Source of the DNA: Chaenocephalus aceratus
Lineage: Eukaryota; Chordata; Actinopteri; Perciformes; Channichthyidae
Direction of reading: 5' to 3'
Length of the DNA: 64,000 bases
Assembly (NCBI GenBank): GCA_023974075.1
Contig: JAMFTG010000524.1
Span: forward strand, 62,001-126,000
The position numbers and the translations under genes were made by a program. Each line of letters starts with the position of its first letter. The stretch's first letter is position 1. Positions 9,233 through 19,990 of the stretch are shown in pieces. A model generated the notes under the pieces. The model did not search any database and was not told where the DNA came from. It worked only from the letters and a program-made list of their open reading frames with translations.

Positions 9233-12200
9233 CTGAGGGAGACATTAACACAGAGAGGAAGACTACAGAATGACATTTATATGATATACGATACTATGAC
9301 TTTTTTACGACTTTTCTTATGACATATTTTATGATTTTGTACATTTTGAATGGCTTTTTTTTTATTTTTTTTAAATAACCCATTCAAAACGTTGTATCAC
9401 TTGGTATACTATGGCTGTCACTGACTTTGTTTATAACATACTGTACTATTTCAGACATTTTCTTTTTGAAAGACTTAAAATTATTTTTTTACGATATACT
9501 AAACCTTGTTTTTTTTGACATTAAAAAAAAAATGTATGGATTTTTTTTATCCCTTCGTAATGTATTTTTATGACATAATATACTATTACTTTTTACGAAT
9601 TTTTTTTGTTTATTTTATGGCTTTTTATAAAATGTCCTAACATACTATAACATTTATTTTTATAAAATGTCTTATAACGTTTCAATGAAGCTAAGCGCAA
9701 GTTCGTTCAGGAAGGACTGGGGCTGAAGTCGAATAGTCCATTTAGCTTAGGAACCTTCCTAAAGGAGTGAAATGACCCGGAAGTCCCTCAGTGGCAGCCA
9801 TGATAAGTGCCGTTCGAATTCTCTAGAATGATGAGAATGAAAGGAAAGGAGGTTTCAAACTTCCTTTATAACCTCCTTTAGCTTAGGAACCACTGGACCT
9901 CCCTAACCGACAGGAGAGGAGAAAATGCTGCCCCACAATGCATTGCAGCCGCAGCATTTGCCGTCACTCAACAGTCGGCCGTTCACGGAAACAACCGATT
10001 ATGACCGAGAAATGATATCATGAAAGTTACGGTGCTTATTAAGCATTTTAAAACGTATGTGGTAAGTTGTCAAAGTGCTTTGTTTTGAACGTTCATCAGT
10101 ATTATAATCAAAAAGAGAAATATGAACGTTAGTTTTTACTGAAATTATCAAATAAAGTCAACATTTCAGTCTTTACTGAGCTGTGTGGGGTTTGTTCAAC
10201 TTTTAAAAGATGTTTGAATGGTGATATACACAGTGATAGATGTTAAGGACTAACGTTTATAATAAATACATTTGTTTTGATTTTAAGATCTTTTCATAGT
10301 CCATACAATCTTTGGGATCATTAGTATTAATGTGGACCGGAGGGAGAGGGTGATGAGCATAAGTTTCACTTTCCTTTTTTATTTCAATTCCAACTTTGGT
10401 CCTGAAGAATATGTTTCTCTGTTGTCCACGTTCATAAAGCAAGCAGCAGCATCAGAGCACGGTGCAGTCTCTAGATGAGTCCCTCGTTCTTATTAAACAT
10501 CCATGTTGTAGTCCGCTGTATAGAGAACTGTGGTTTCCATGGTTTCCCCACAGCAGCAGACGCACACAATGACGTCCGCTGGCGCATCATAAACACGTCG
10601 GATAGTGAAAGTGCATTCGGATTCTCTAAAGTACCGCAGTCTCTTCTCCTAAGTCCTTTTGAATTCTCCTATCCACTATCCCTTAACCCCGTGACGTTTC
10701 ACTCAGAGGTCAAGGAATAGACGATAGGGTTAGAATTTAGGAGCTGATTTTTAAACTATCCTACTGCAGCCTGGGATACATTCACTCCGCAGCTGCTTAT
10801 AATCAGCTCATTCACCTCAATCTCAGCAGCCAATCAGCGAGCAGCATCCACACGTTAAAATGGTTCTCTCTCCTGCAGTCAGCGTGATTTCAGGGCTGCA
10901 GTCGGATAGTTTAAAAATCAGCTCCTAAGTTCTAACCCTATCGTCTATTCCTTGACCTCTGAGTGAAAAGTCACGGGGTTATGGGATAGTGGATAGGAGA
11001 ATTCAAAAGGACTTAGGAGAAGAGACTGCGGTACTTTAGAGAATCCGAATGCACTTTCACTATCCGAGGTGTTTATGATGCGCCAGCGGACGTCATTGTG
11101 TGCGTCTGCTGCTGTGGGGAAACCATGGAAACCACAGTTTTCTATACAGCGGACTACAACATGGATGTTTAATAAGAACGAGGGACTACTGTAAACTCAT
11201 CTAGAGACTCTGCTCCGTGCGCTGATGCTGCTGCTTTGCTTTATGAACGTGGACAACAGAGAAACATATTCTTCAGGACCAAAGTTGGAATTGAAATAAA
11301 AAAGGAAAGTGAAACTTATGCTCGTCACCCTCTCCCTCCGGTCCACATTAATACAAATGATCCCAATACGTATGATTGTATGAACTAAAGATCTTAAAAT
11401 CAATACAAATGTATTTATTATAAACGTTAGTCCTTAACATCTATCACTGTGTACATCACCATTCAAACATCTTTTAGAAGTTGAACAAACCCCACACAGC
11501 TCAGTAAAGACTGAAATGTTGACTTTATTTGATAATTTCAGTGAAAACTAACGTTCATATTTCTCTTTTTGATTATAATACTGATGAACGTTCAAAACAA
11601 CGCACTTTGGCAACTTACCACATACGTTTTAAAATGCTTAATAAGCACCGTAACTTTCATGATATCATTTCTCGGTCATAATCGGTTGTTTCCGTGAACG
11701 GCCGACTGTTGAGTGACGGCAAATGCTGCGGCTGCAAGGCATTGTGGGGCAGCATTTTCGCTTCTCCTGTCGGTTAGGGAGGTCCAGTGGTTCCTAAGCT
11801 AAAGGAGGTTATAAAGGAAGTTTGAAACCTCCTTTCCTTTCATTCTCATCATTCTAGAGAATTCGAACGGCACTTATCATGGCTGCCACTGAGGACTTCC
11901 GGGTCATTTCACTACTTTAGGAAGGTTCCTAAGCTAAATGGACTATTCGACTTCAGCCCAGGTGTTCATGCTGCCGACCGCTGCCGACCACCTCCTCCCC
12001 CTCCTCCACCTCCTCTCATCCCATCCAGCGCCAGGAGAGCTGATCCAAAGACCTCATCACATCCCCTCTCCATCCCATCTCCTCATCAAATCCAGATCTT
12101 CAGCATCACCACCAGGGGGTGCTCACGGCTGCCTTTCCCCCTTTAGATATACCATTTCAGGATCGGGGTCCAATCGCCAAAGACTTAACATTTAACATTT

Positions 12201-15200
12201 GGCATGTGTCAATAAATGTTCTGTAACAAAATGAAGTCTCTCCTGATTGAAATTATCTTGTGGCTTTTCTTGTGACAACACTTTTTACATATTTTATGAC
12301 TTTTAAACTGATTGTCATTGATTGTTGATGACATACTATACCAAGACTTTTTCTGACATTTCTATCTTTTTCTGTTCTTCAGAGGCAAAGGGTTCATCTC
12401 AATGTCGAGGAAGGATGCTCCAGAGCCACTATTTCAAGGATGCTACGTCATCGAGTCCCGCCGAAGGACTGTTCCAATGTCTAGGATCCTTGGAGAGGCC
12501 AGCGTCCTTCGTTGTGGCAAATTTCGAGGCACATGGTCTTAAAATCCCCACAATGCTTTGCGCACGGACCAATTTCCAAAATCTTTGGCGGAAAATTGAA
12601 GGCGGGGCCTCTCGTATGACGCACACCCGCACACTTGCTAGCCTGTTCCATTCTTCGTTCTCCGAATGCCAGGAGGGATTCTAACCTCGCTTCTTAAGCA
12701 AGTGACTCAGAGGTACATGTCCTACCAAGGAAGCGTCCTCGACATTGAGAAACACCCAGAGTTGCAGTCAGTTGCATCAGCAGCATCACATGTGATCTGT
12801 TATTGAGTTGACCTCTCTGCTCTGAGGAGAGATGAAGAAAGACGCTCTGAACTGAGAGGGCAGATCATCAGCAGACAGACGTTAAGAAATATCTAGTGAT
12901 GTCTTTCCTTTAAAAAGTGCAAAAAATTGGACATCTTAGGGGTTTTCTATCATTGTGTATTTTGGTTTATTTTTGTCAATGCTATTACTGTAATGGTCTT
13001 TTAGTATCATTATTGTTTTGTCGTCTTTTTTGTATTTATTTTTTATATATAGCACCTGCAATTGTACTCTGTATTTTCTCCTGTTGTTGTGTTACGAGTG
13101 GGAAAAACCAATTACCAGAAGAATACTGACACACGTACCATCCAAAGTGCCCTTTGCCATCACCTCCTTTACATCCTCCTCCTCTTCCTCCTCCTCATCC
13201 CCCCGGCCCTCCCAGTCTTCGGCTGTGGGACTCCGAGGGTCGGAGTGAAGGCACGTGAACTTTGACCTCCAGGTTTTGCTTCCTGGATGCTGCTCTGGTG
13301 TCTCTCTCCTCCTGCAGGAAGCCAACGAGCGCTCCTCTTCCTCAGGGAGCAGAGAGCGAGTCAGAGAGAGACGAAGACGAGGAAGAGGAGGATCGTCCGG
13401 AGGCTTGTGAGCGCTGCGCAGATCCATGGTGTAAACTGTATCCTGAATATAAAGCAGAAGATAAACTGGATTACATGACGATTGATGTGTTTAAAGAAGT
13501 AGAAGTATTATTTATTTATGTTACAGGTCTCAGATATATAGAGAACCTGTCTCTGATTGGCTGAAACACCAAACAGATCATTGCAGCATTACCCATAATC
13601 CCCTCTGTTTCAGCCCTGTTTCAAAAGTGCTGATTCTCTGTCTGTTACTTTAGATGAAAATAAGCCCCTCCCCACGCCCCTCTGAGAGACATTTGGTGCT
13701 TTCACACCGGAGTACTTTTCCCAGGAATAGTTCCGATAGTTCCTGGGATGTTGCGTTCACACCAAAAAGAGCCGGAACCAGAACTTTTTTTTGCAAACCT
13801 TTTCAGTGCCTCCTAGAGAGGTGGTACTTTCCTGGGGAGAAAAAGGTTCTAATTTCTGATTGGCTGGGCGAATTGCAAACCACGCCCCGTAAAACTCGGA
13901 AACGTTTTGTGAAGCCGCCATTGTATTTGCTGGCATTAGCATTATTAGCATTAGCATTAGCCCCGCGCAGAAACGCAGAGAGACTAACTTATGGCAGCAC
14001 AAAATAAAACATGGGAGCGGTGGAGATGAGGAGGTGTCGGCGTTCTGCCGATTTACTCGGAAGGCTTCAGTAGAAGCTGCTGGGACTCCCAGCAGCTTCT
14101 ACTGAAGCCAGTCCCCAACTCCGGGGGACTTCCGGCCGGGGACTTCGGGTGGCAGTATACGCCGTGAAGTGGTTTGCGGCCTGCCAGTAAACCCAAAGCA
14201 GAAGAAGAAGAACGTCAGCGGCTTCATTTGCCTAATCCTCCCTCAGGGACTTTTTCTGGTGTGAACGCGATCTGCTCTTTAGTTCCATGGGGGAACGAAG
14301 TACCGGCTAAGTACTTGGTGTGAAAGCGCCTAATGGTGCTCTAGGAGGAGATTCAGGTGATAAGGTGGGGGGGGGGGGGGGGGGTTACCTTGGTTGCTGA
14401 TTGGCTAATGGTTACACAAGCCAAAAAATCGTTATGACATCACAAAGGGATCAAAATCTGATCAGCTCATTTTTATAGAAATGGATCAGGACAAAAAGAG
14501 AGAGAATCTTTGTTCCTGAAACTTTCAGAGTCTCTTTCCACAGAGGGGACACATGTTGATGTAGAAGAGACATGAAGAAGAGGGGACACATGTTGATGTA
14601 GAAGAGACATGAAGAAGAGGGGACACATGTTGATGTAGAAGAGACATGGAGAAAGGGGACACATGTTGATGTAGAAGAGACATGAAGAAGAGGGGACACA
14701 TGTTGATGTAGAAGAGACATGGAGAAGAGGGGACACATGTTGATGTAGAAGAGACATGAAGAAGAGGGAACACATGTTGATGTAGAAGAGACATGAAGAA
14801 GAGGGGACACATGTTGATGTAGAAGAGACATGAAGAAGAGGGGACACATGTTGATGAAGAAGAGACATGAAGAAGAGGGGACACATGTTGATGTAGAAGA
14901 GACACGAAGAAGAGGGGACACATGTTGATGTAGAAGAGACATGAAGAAGAGGGGACACATGTTGATGTAGAAGAGACACGAAGAAGAGGGGACACATGTT
15001 GATGTAGAAGAGACATGAAGAAGAGGGGACACATGTTGATGTAGAAGAGACACGAAGAAGAGGGGACACATGTTGATGTAGAAGAGACATGAAGAAGAGG
15101 GGACACATGTTGATGTAGAAGAGACATGAAGAAGAGGAGACACATGTTGATGTGGAAGAGACATGGAGAAGAGGGGACACATGTTGATGTAGAAGAGACA

Positions 15201-18200
15201 TGAAGAAGAGGGGACACATGTTGATGTAGAAGAGACATGGAGAAGAGGGGACACATGTTGATGTAGAAGAGACATGAAGAAGAGGGGACACATGTTGATG
15301 TAGAAGAGACATGGAGAAGAGGGGACACATGTTGATGTAGAAGAGACAGGAACAAGTGGATTTTGCATGATAGGTGACCTAAGTCAGATTTCTACCTGCA
15401 GAAAGAGTCTTTTGGCTTTGGGTCCTTTCCTCCTGTGTCCCAATTGTTTCTCCTTCTGCTCTCTAAAAAAACCCAATATATATAAATAATACAAACAAAT
15501 AATAATAATAATAAATATATATAAACAATTAAATAAATAAGAATAAAATCACTTAATTCTTTTATTCTTGGCGCCCCGGACCAGAAGGGGGCCCCAAAAG
15601 AAGGTAGATTAAGAAGGTCCACAGCAACGACAACATGAAACACCCTTTAATTTACTGCAACGACATGTCGGGAAACCCCCTCAAGGCGGCCCCATGCATA
15701 GCGTGCCGTAAAACGCTGCTTCTTATTTGAAGTTTTGTTGCCTTGCTCCAGGGGGGGTGTGGTGGTGAAAAGCTGGTTCGAGGGGCCCCCAGTGAATGCT
15801 TGCCCAGGGCCCCCACAGACTCTAGGATCGCCACTGCTTATATGTTTACTGTTATTGTTGTTAGCCATTAAAAATAAACAATGAAATGAAGACTTGTGTT
15901 TTGGAGCCTTACTTCTCCTCGTAGGCCTTCACTAAGTGCTGATCCAGAATATGTTCCTCTGGTTCCCATGTGCTGTACCTGCGAGATGTGTCCACAAACT
16001 CCATAAATACAGGGTGTTTGACATACAAAACAACATTTTCCATATTTGTTATGCAGCCACGGTATTTGTATGTGAATAAAAAACACATTTCCAACTGTCT
16101 CATTAGTTTTGAATGTGTAACTTACTTTGGAGGCCATCCTTTCCACTTCAACAGATACTCCACATTCCCCTGTGGAGACAAAACATGTCATTTAGAAGCT
16201 AATTCCATAAATAACATCACAGAATATACCGTTTCTTGTCCCATCTACATGTGAATTCATAAAAAAAGAAATAAAATAAATGAATTTTTAGTCCTTAAAG
16301 GGCACCTATCATGCTATCTGTAGGCAATAGCACAGGCCTCTCAGATATATAAAAATATATATATAAAAACATGTCTATGAAGTGTTTTGCTCAAAATACC
16401 AAACAGATCATTCCAGCCATGCCTCATATCCCTCTGTTTCACTTCCTGTTTCTAAAGTGCTGATTTGGGGTATAAAGCTTTAAAAGGAGGGGGCGGAGCT
16501 TATGCGGGACCCGGCAGCTACTGTCTAAACTAAATGCTGCCGTGATGAAACGCCATATCATGGATTATCAAGGATCTGAAACAGTCTGGAGCTCAAAGGC
16601 TTTCTCTCTTGCCGGTTACACCACAAGGTGAGTTCCTTTCTACTTCCTGCTTCTTCACACACATGCTCTCCAGCACAGGTTAGCTCTGAGTGTTAGCGAT
16701 GCTAATGTAAACACAGACCATATTACGTCTGTGACGGAGCGGGTCACACACACACATACACACACCAAACATTTCCTGCTCTCTTCCGTCAAATGAACCA
16801 TGCCATTTCTTATTTATTTTACGTTTGTTAATTATGGGGAATGTTTATGTTCAGAGGGGGTTAACCTGTTTATGTTTGGGTCGGATTCTTTTGTTGAAAT
16901 GTGGTGTTGATTTGATTGTGTCACCTGCTGACGGCGAGCCTGTGGGAGGGGCTATGGGGTCAAAAGGGACGGCGTTGGTTCCTTGTATTTTTTCGGACTG
17001 TGTCACTCGGAAGAATGTTGCAATGAAGGCAACAGCTGGGACATGTTTGGGAGTTGGCTGCAGAGAAGGCATGTTTACTCTAATGAGTGATGGACGGCCT
17101 GTTTGTGGATTTTATTTTGTTATAACTTGTGCTGGTTCGCTATTTTTTGTTTTGTTGCTGATATAAATAAAGTTTTTTTGGAGCTTAAACAACCGACTAA
17201 GCCATGTATCGAATGGACGAATTGAACCCCGTCACAACGTCCAAAACAGTCGGGCATTGTTTCTGATAGCAACGTTTCTGATTGGCCCGTGGGTCCACAT
17301 TTCAGATATGACATCATATCGGACGCAAATCTGGATCAGCTCCGTTGTTCCCCGTTTTTAGAGATTTGGGTACGGAGGAAAAGAGAGAGGGTTTTGTTTC
17401 CTGACGCTGCGTGAGTTCCCCGACACACCGGGGACACATGTTGATGTAGAAAAGACATCAAGAAGTGCATTTTGCATGATAGGTCCCCTTTAAATGCTTC
17501 AAAATAATGCATATTTTACCATTACATTCTTGCGTTTTAATGGATCTTTGTGTAGGAGGATATTTCAAAGCCTTTCGAGTCAATCCACTTCCATAATGAC
17601 TTTATTTGCACCCTTCAGTATTTGTTCGATGACGTTAAATGTTCCGAATGTTTCCCATCCACCAGCCTCTCCTCTCGGAGTTAGTCACCCTGGCTGACAT
17701 CATCCCATAATACCTTCAGAGGGTGCAGTCACCACATTTCCCGACTCACCCAGTGTTGCAGTCAAAAGGAGCAATATTGGGTGACACCTCAAATAAAAGT
17801 GCCCAAATCTTCCATAACATGCAATGGAAATCATGTCTTGTACTCATAAAGCCCAAATATGATGCTCTCTGTGACCCCAAACCCCTCTCGAGACCAGGGT
17901 TCAACTATAGTGTAAATGTACTGTTTCACTACGGTTAAATCACCTTTAACTTGAATATCAGGGTGTGTTTTATCTCACAGTTTAACAGCAGTTTGTGGAG
18001 GACAGATTTAGTCCACGTGGTTTCACCTTCTGCCTTTCTGCCTTTCACTTTATACACGAAGCCTCGTTTGAAGCCTCATCTCAAGCCATTTACAAAGAGA
18101 GGCAAATAAATCTCCAATCTGATCAAAGAGAAGTGTATTTAGCTATTTCACTCATTTATCAAGCACAATCTAACTCTAAATGTGAGGATGGAAAATACAT

Positions 18201-19720
18201 TGTTTAGACATTTTGCACATAAAGCTTTAATGACCTTCTAGCCGTGGGTATCTTCAGATTTCTATGGGTCTATGCAGGAATCCTGAAATCAAATGTAAAA
18301 CCTTTTAAGACCTTTTCCGTACATCTTAAGACCTCATCGCCACTTGGAGTTCTAACCGGTTACCTTGGCGACGCACTTTACCTCACATTGACTATATACA
18401 GTATCGATTGTCCTTCCTCCTTATCTTCCAACCATTTGGACGCAGACTTGCATTTCCCCATAACGATGTTGCTTAGCAACCGGCGTAAACGGAGCTTCGC
18501 GCTATCAAGCAGTGAGCGCGCGACGTCCTGTTCAGATGACGTCAAACCCAACGAGATGCCGTCAATAAACTCCACAGAATCACACGACACACCTACGCCA
18601 TGATTACATTCAGGCAGACGGTAGAACACAACCTCTCTGGACAATTTATATACTTATTGACAACAAGCTACAAAATGTAAAACCTTGGAAAATGCCCTTT
18701 AATACTTTTAATAGCCTTAATTTTCGCTAAATTTATTTATCAACTTTTAATACTCTTTAAGACACCCTAAGCACAGCGCCACATGTTTAATGTTTTTAAT
18801 GTTATGTTACCAGGCACATTATCTTCTAAGAGACTTCCTTGTAGTTTGTGTTGCTATAGTTTATATTTCTACTGATGCCAATTTGAAAAATGCTCTTACA
18901 TTTTCTTGTGGAGCAAAAATAGGCTACAACTGCTTTCATTATACAACCCTGTGTTGCAGAATGACAAGACATTTCCTTACCTACCTATATGTATGACTTA
19001 TACATCTGTTCGCAGTCTACATATTTAATTATATAGTATTACAATACACAGAGTTTTATTCCATGTAAAGTATTTAATTGTACATGTTTATAGTTTACTT
19101 TTTGCACCATTCTCTTGCACTTCAATTTCTTGCATTATTCTTCATTTACTTCCATGTCTTAAGTATTTTGTATATTGCAATGTATGAGGAGCTCGGGACT
19201 TCATATTTCCAATGCCATAACTACGCTTTAGCTATTGTGCACATAACAATACATATAGCCTTTGAAATAAATGCAATTAAAACTTGAATAAAAGCTAGCC
19301 TGCCCTAACTTTGGATCTTAGATTAAGCTATAGTTTTGCATACTTCAGAAAGTCTCTAAACTACATTTAATAGTCATGCAATGTTAAATTAGAGGGGCCC
19401 TCATGCACTTTAAAGGACCCCAAATATCTAGCTGCACCCCTGCATGTGTCAACCTATGCTAATTTTGAATGAACGCAACAAACAATCTGCTTTCTCCCAA
19501 CACCTGACATGATAATCTGCATTCAACACATGAAAGAGACATCACCCTCAAACACTTAGATAACCAGATGACTGCCATTAACCTCTCTGCATTTCATTAG
19601 CATGCAAAGTAGCATTCTTAAAATAAGCTCCCAAATGTTGATAAATGTTACCTTCTTAACTCTTTTCTTCAGGATGCACTCCACAGCAAACACCTGCTCC
19701 CCTATAGCTGACAGCTCCAT
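9027..19720 (-). CDS. cbx7: Chromobox protein 7, complete coding region in six exons
   Basis: CBX7 is the Polycomb (PRC1) subunit that reads H3K27me3. Exons in transcript order: 19720-19652, 16169-16126, 15978-15913, 15462-15396, 13442-13139, 9232-9027. They join in phase to 251 codons plus TGA; human CBX7 is also 251 aa. The start MELSAIGEQVFAVE is identical to CBX7, and the aromatic cage F11, W32 and W35 is present. The chromodomain ends YSTWEPEEHILDQHLVKAYE; next comes an AT-hook-like RRKGPKAKR (about 71-79), the CBX7-type MDLRSAHK, an acidic run, and the C-box VTVTDVSLNSLTVTFRE (about 219-235) that binds RING1. The ending GFFREKEPLRI matches the CBX7 tail. CBX6 and CBX8 are excluded by length and by the MDLRS motif. 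The a/b paralogue cannot be told. Introns 4 and 5 are dominated by transposons. Confidence 0.96.
9721..10771 (-). mobile_element. Non-autonomous DNA transposon, copy 2 (inverted)
   Basis: It begins GGCTGAAGTCGAATAGTCCA and ends with the reverse of the family left end (CTACTGCAGCC). TGG flanks both sides. It lies head to head with copy 3, 122 bp away, inside cbx7 intron 5. Confidence 0.88.
10772..10893. other. Unique spacer between the two inverted transposon copies
   Basis: This 122-bp stretch contains CAGCAGCCAATCAGCGAGCAG and no open frame of note. It would form the loop of the predicted hairpin. Confidence 0.6.
10894..11958 (+). mobile_element. Non-autonomous DNA transposon, copy 3
   Basis: It has the same termini as copy 1, with CAG on both flanks. 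It is nearly identical to copies 1 and 2 over its whole length apart from small indels. Confidence 0.88.
12020..12260. repeat. Unclassified dispersed repeat, copy 2
   Basis: This shares the CACCACCAGGGGG, AATCGCCAAA, CAATAAAT and CTGATTGAAAT blocks with 3700-4020. It lies in cbx7 intron 5. Confidence 0.4.
12390..12756. mobile_element. MITE with CTCAATGTCGAGG termini (about 370 bp)
   Basis: The left end is TTCATCTCAATGTCGAGGAA and the right end TCCTCGACATTGAGAAACAC, an inverted pair sharing CTCAATGTCGAGGA. No coding capacity. It lies in cbx7 intron 5. Confidence 0.75.
13139..13442 (-). CDS. cbx7: cbx7 exon 5: central linker
   Basis: The acceptor is TTATATTCAG and the donor GTACGTGT. It starts DTVYTMDLRSAHK, the fish counterpart of human RLYSMDLRSSHK, then a basic/proline linker and a run of seven glutamates. 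It is 304 nt, phase 0 in and phase 1 out. Confidence 0.93.
13693..14332. mobile_element. MITE with GCTTTCACACC termini (about 640 bp), nested
   Basis: The termini are TTGGTGCTTTCACACC and GGTGTGAAAGCGCCTA, 16 bp inverted with two mismatches. It interrupts the TTAA-type element whose sequence resumes at 14333. A 23-bp perfect hairpin lies in its interior. Confidence 0.78.
14063..14109. repeat. Perfect 23-bp inverted repeat with 1-nt spacer
   Basis: The left arm begins GGCTTCAGTAGAAGCTGC and the right arm is its exact reverse complement ending CTACTGAAGCC, separated by one C. It lies within the MITE at 13693-14332. Confidence 0.92.
14544..15352 (+). repeat. 37-bp minisatellite A, array 1 (about 22 units)
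   Basis: The unit begins GGGGACACATGTTGATGTAG and continues AAGAGACATGAAGAAGA. Period measured between adjacent units is 37. Units differ by substitutions such as ATGAAG/ATGGAG and ATG/ACG. The three long overlapping open frames on the - strand are products of the repeat, not genes. Confidence 0.95.
15396..15462 (-). CDS. cbx7: cbx7 exon 4: AT-hook-like segment
   Basis: This 67-nt exon has acceptor TTTTTTTAG and donor GTAGAAAT. It encodes KEQKEKQLGHRRKGPKAKRL then FLQ, matching the human CBX7 segment ending RKRGPKPKRLLLQ. Confidence 0.93.
15550..15838. mobile_element. hAT-like fragment in cbx7 intron 3
   Basis: The right end TAGGATCGCCACTG is the inverse of a CAGTGGCGATCCTA terminus, resembling the CAGTGGCGG element at 46854. 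The left part GGCGCCCCGGACCAGAAGGG is related but its end is unclear. Confidence 0.4.
15913..15978 (-). CDS. cbx7: cbx7 exon 3: end of chromodomain
   Basis: This 66-nt exon (phase 2 to phase 2) encodes YSTWEPEEHILDQHLVKAYE then EK. The donor is GTAAGG. A TAA would follow in frame if unspliced, so splicing is needed for the full protein. Confidence 0.95.
16126..16169 (-). CDS. cbx7: cbx7 exon 2: chromodomain core
   Basis: This 44-nt exon with acceptor TGTCTCCACAG and donor GTAAGTT encodes GNVEYLLKWKGWPPK, including the methyl-lysine cage residues W32 and W35. Confidence 0.95.
16295..17493 (+). mobile_element. TTAA-flanked element carrying a solo LTR
   Basis: It is bounded by TTAA at 16295-16298 and 17490-17493. 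The termini are TTAAAGGGCACCTATCATGC and GCATGATAGGTCCCCTTTAA. This is the best preserved member of the family: it has both ends and a single copy of the 37-bp motif near 17432-17466 that is amplified elsewhere. TTAA target and (A)GGG ends fit Kolobok or piggyBac-like elements. No transposase is seen. It lies in cbx7 intron 1. Confidence 0.82.
16730..17236. mobile_element. Solo LTR of a retrotransposon (507 bp)
   Basis: It starts TGTGACGG and ends CCGTCACA, the TG...CA ends of an LTR with inverted TGTGACG/CGTCACA. An exact 5-bp duplication ACGTC lies at 16725-16729 and 17237-17241. An AATAAAG signal lies near 17166. The related element at 29.4 kb reads ACGTCGGGCATTG with no insertion. The 113-codon open frame inside has no recognised domain. 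Confidence 0.88.
17494..19651. other. cbx7 intron 1, remaining sequence
   Basis: About 2.1 kb lies between the TTAA element and exon 1. I see no exon, RNA gene or clear repeat in it. Short open frames on both strands lack recognisable domains. Confidence 0.6.
19652..19720 (-). CDS. cbx7: cbx7 exon 1: start codon and first 23 residues
   Basis: It encodes MELSAIGEQVFAVECILKKR then VKK and ends at donor GTAACA. An upstream in-frame ATG (MTGENVTH) exists, but MELSAIGE is the universal CBX7 start. Confidence 0.95.
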
Positions 19721-19990
19721 GTGTGTTACGTTTTCACCTGTCAAAGTAAAACCTCCCGGTGTGTACAGACCGAGAGAACCGGGAGATATTAGCGGTGCTT
19801 AGGCTGTGTCCTCCCCGTGTATGGAGCGTTATTTTCGGGTCCGTTTACCGGCAGACCCCTCCGCCAGCTGGATGTTTCGGAACAGTGACTTTACAAAATC
19901 TGCGACACATCTGCACACCGCTCTGCGCGCTCCCGTGTCCGTATGCGCGCTCCCTTGTTTATAATGAGAACGAGCGCGCCACCGAAAGCC
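19721..19990 (-). promoter_or_regulatory. CpG-rich 5' region of cbx7
   Basis: The stretch just upstream of exon 1 has many CpGs (GTCCGTTTACCGG, GCGCGCTCCCGTGTCCGTATGCGCGC), unlike the AT-rich DNA beyond 20.0 kb. Position and composition suggest the promoter and 5' UTR. No TATA box was identified. Confidence 0.5.

Larger units (their letters stand above)
13491..15382 (+). mobile_element. TTAA-type element filling cbx7 intron 4
   Basis: The left part shares CAGGTCTCAGATATAT and the CAAACAGATCATTGCAGC block with 25181-25345. The right part carries CTGATCAGCTCATTTT, a 37-bp array and TTTTGCATGATAGGTGACC. A complete MITE (13693-14332) splits it. The outer ends are degraded: TTAAAG at 13491 and CCTAAG near 15380. 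Intron 4 is 13443-15395, so nearly all of it is this element. Confidence 0.75.

Noticed and set aside
8979..9273. + strand coding exon over the Ser-rich region at 9.0-9.3 kb
   Set aside because: The - strand frame encodes the CBX7 C-box with matching splice phase; the + strand frame is its shadow.
14451..15368. Long overlapping - strand open frames (276-305 codons) as a repeat protein
   Set aside because: All three frames give the same 37-residue repeat because the 37-bp unit has no stop on this strand. There is no start context or splice support, and the array lies in a cbx7 intron.
16825..17166. 113-codon frame as a small membrane protein
   Set aside because: It lies inside the solo LTR with clear TG...CA ends and target duplication.
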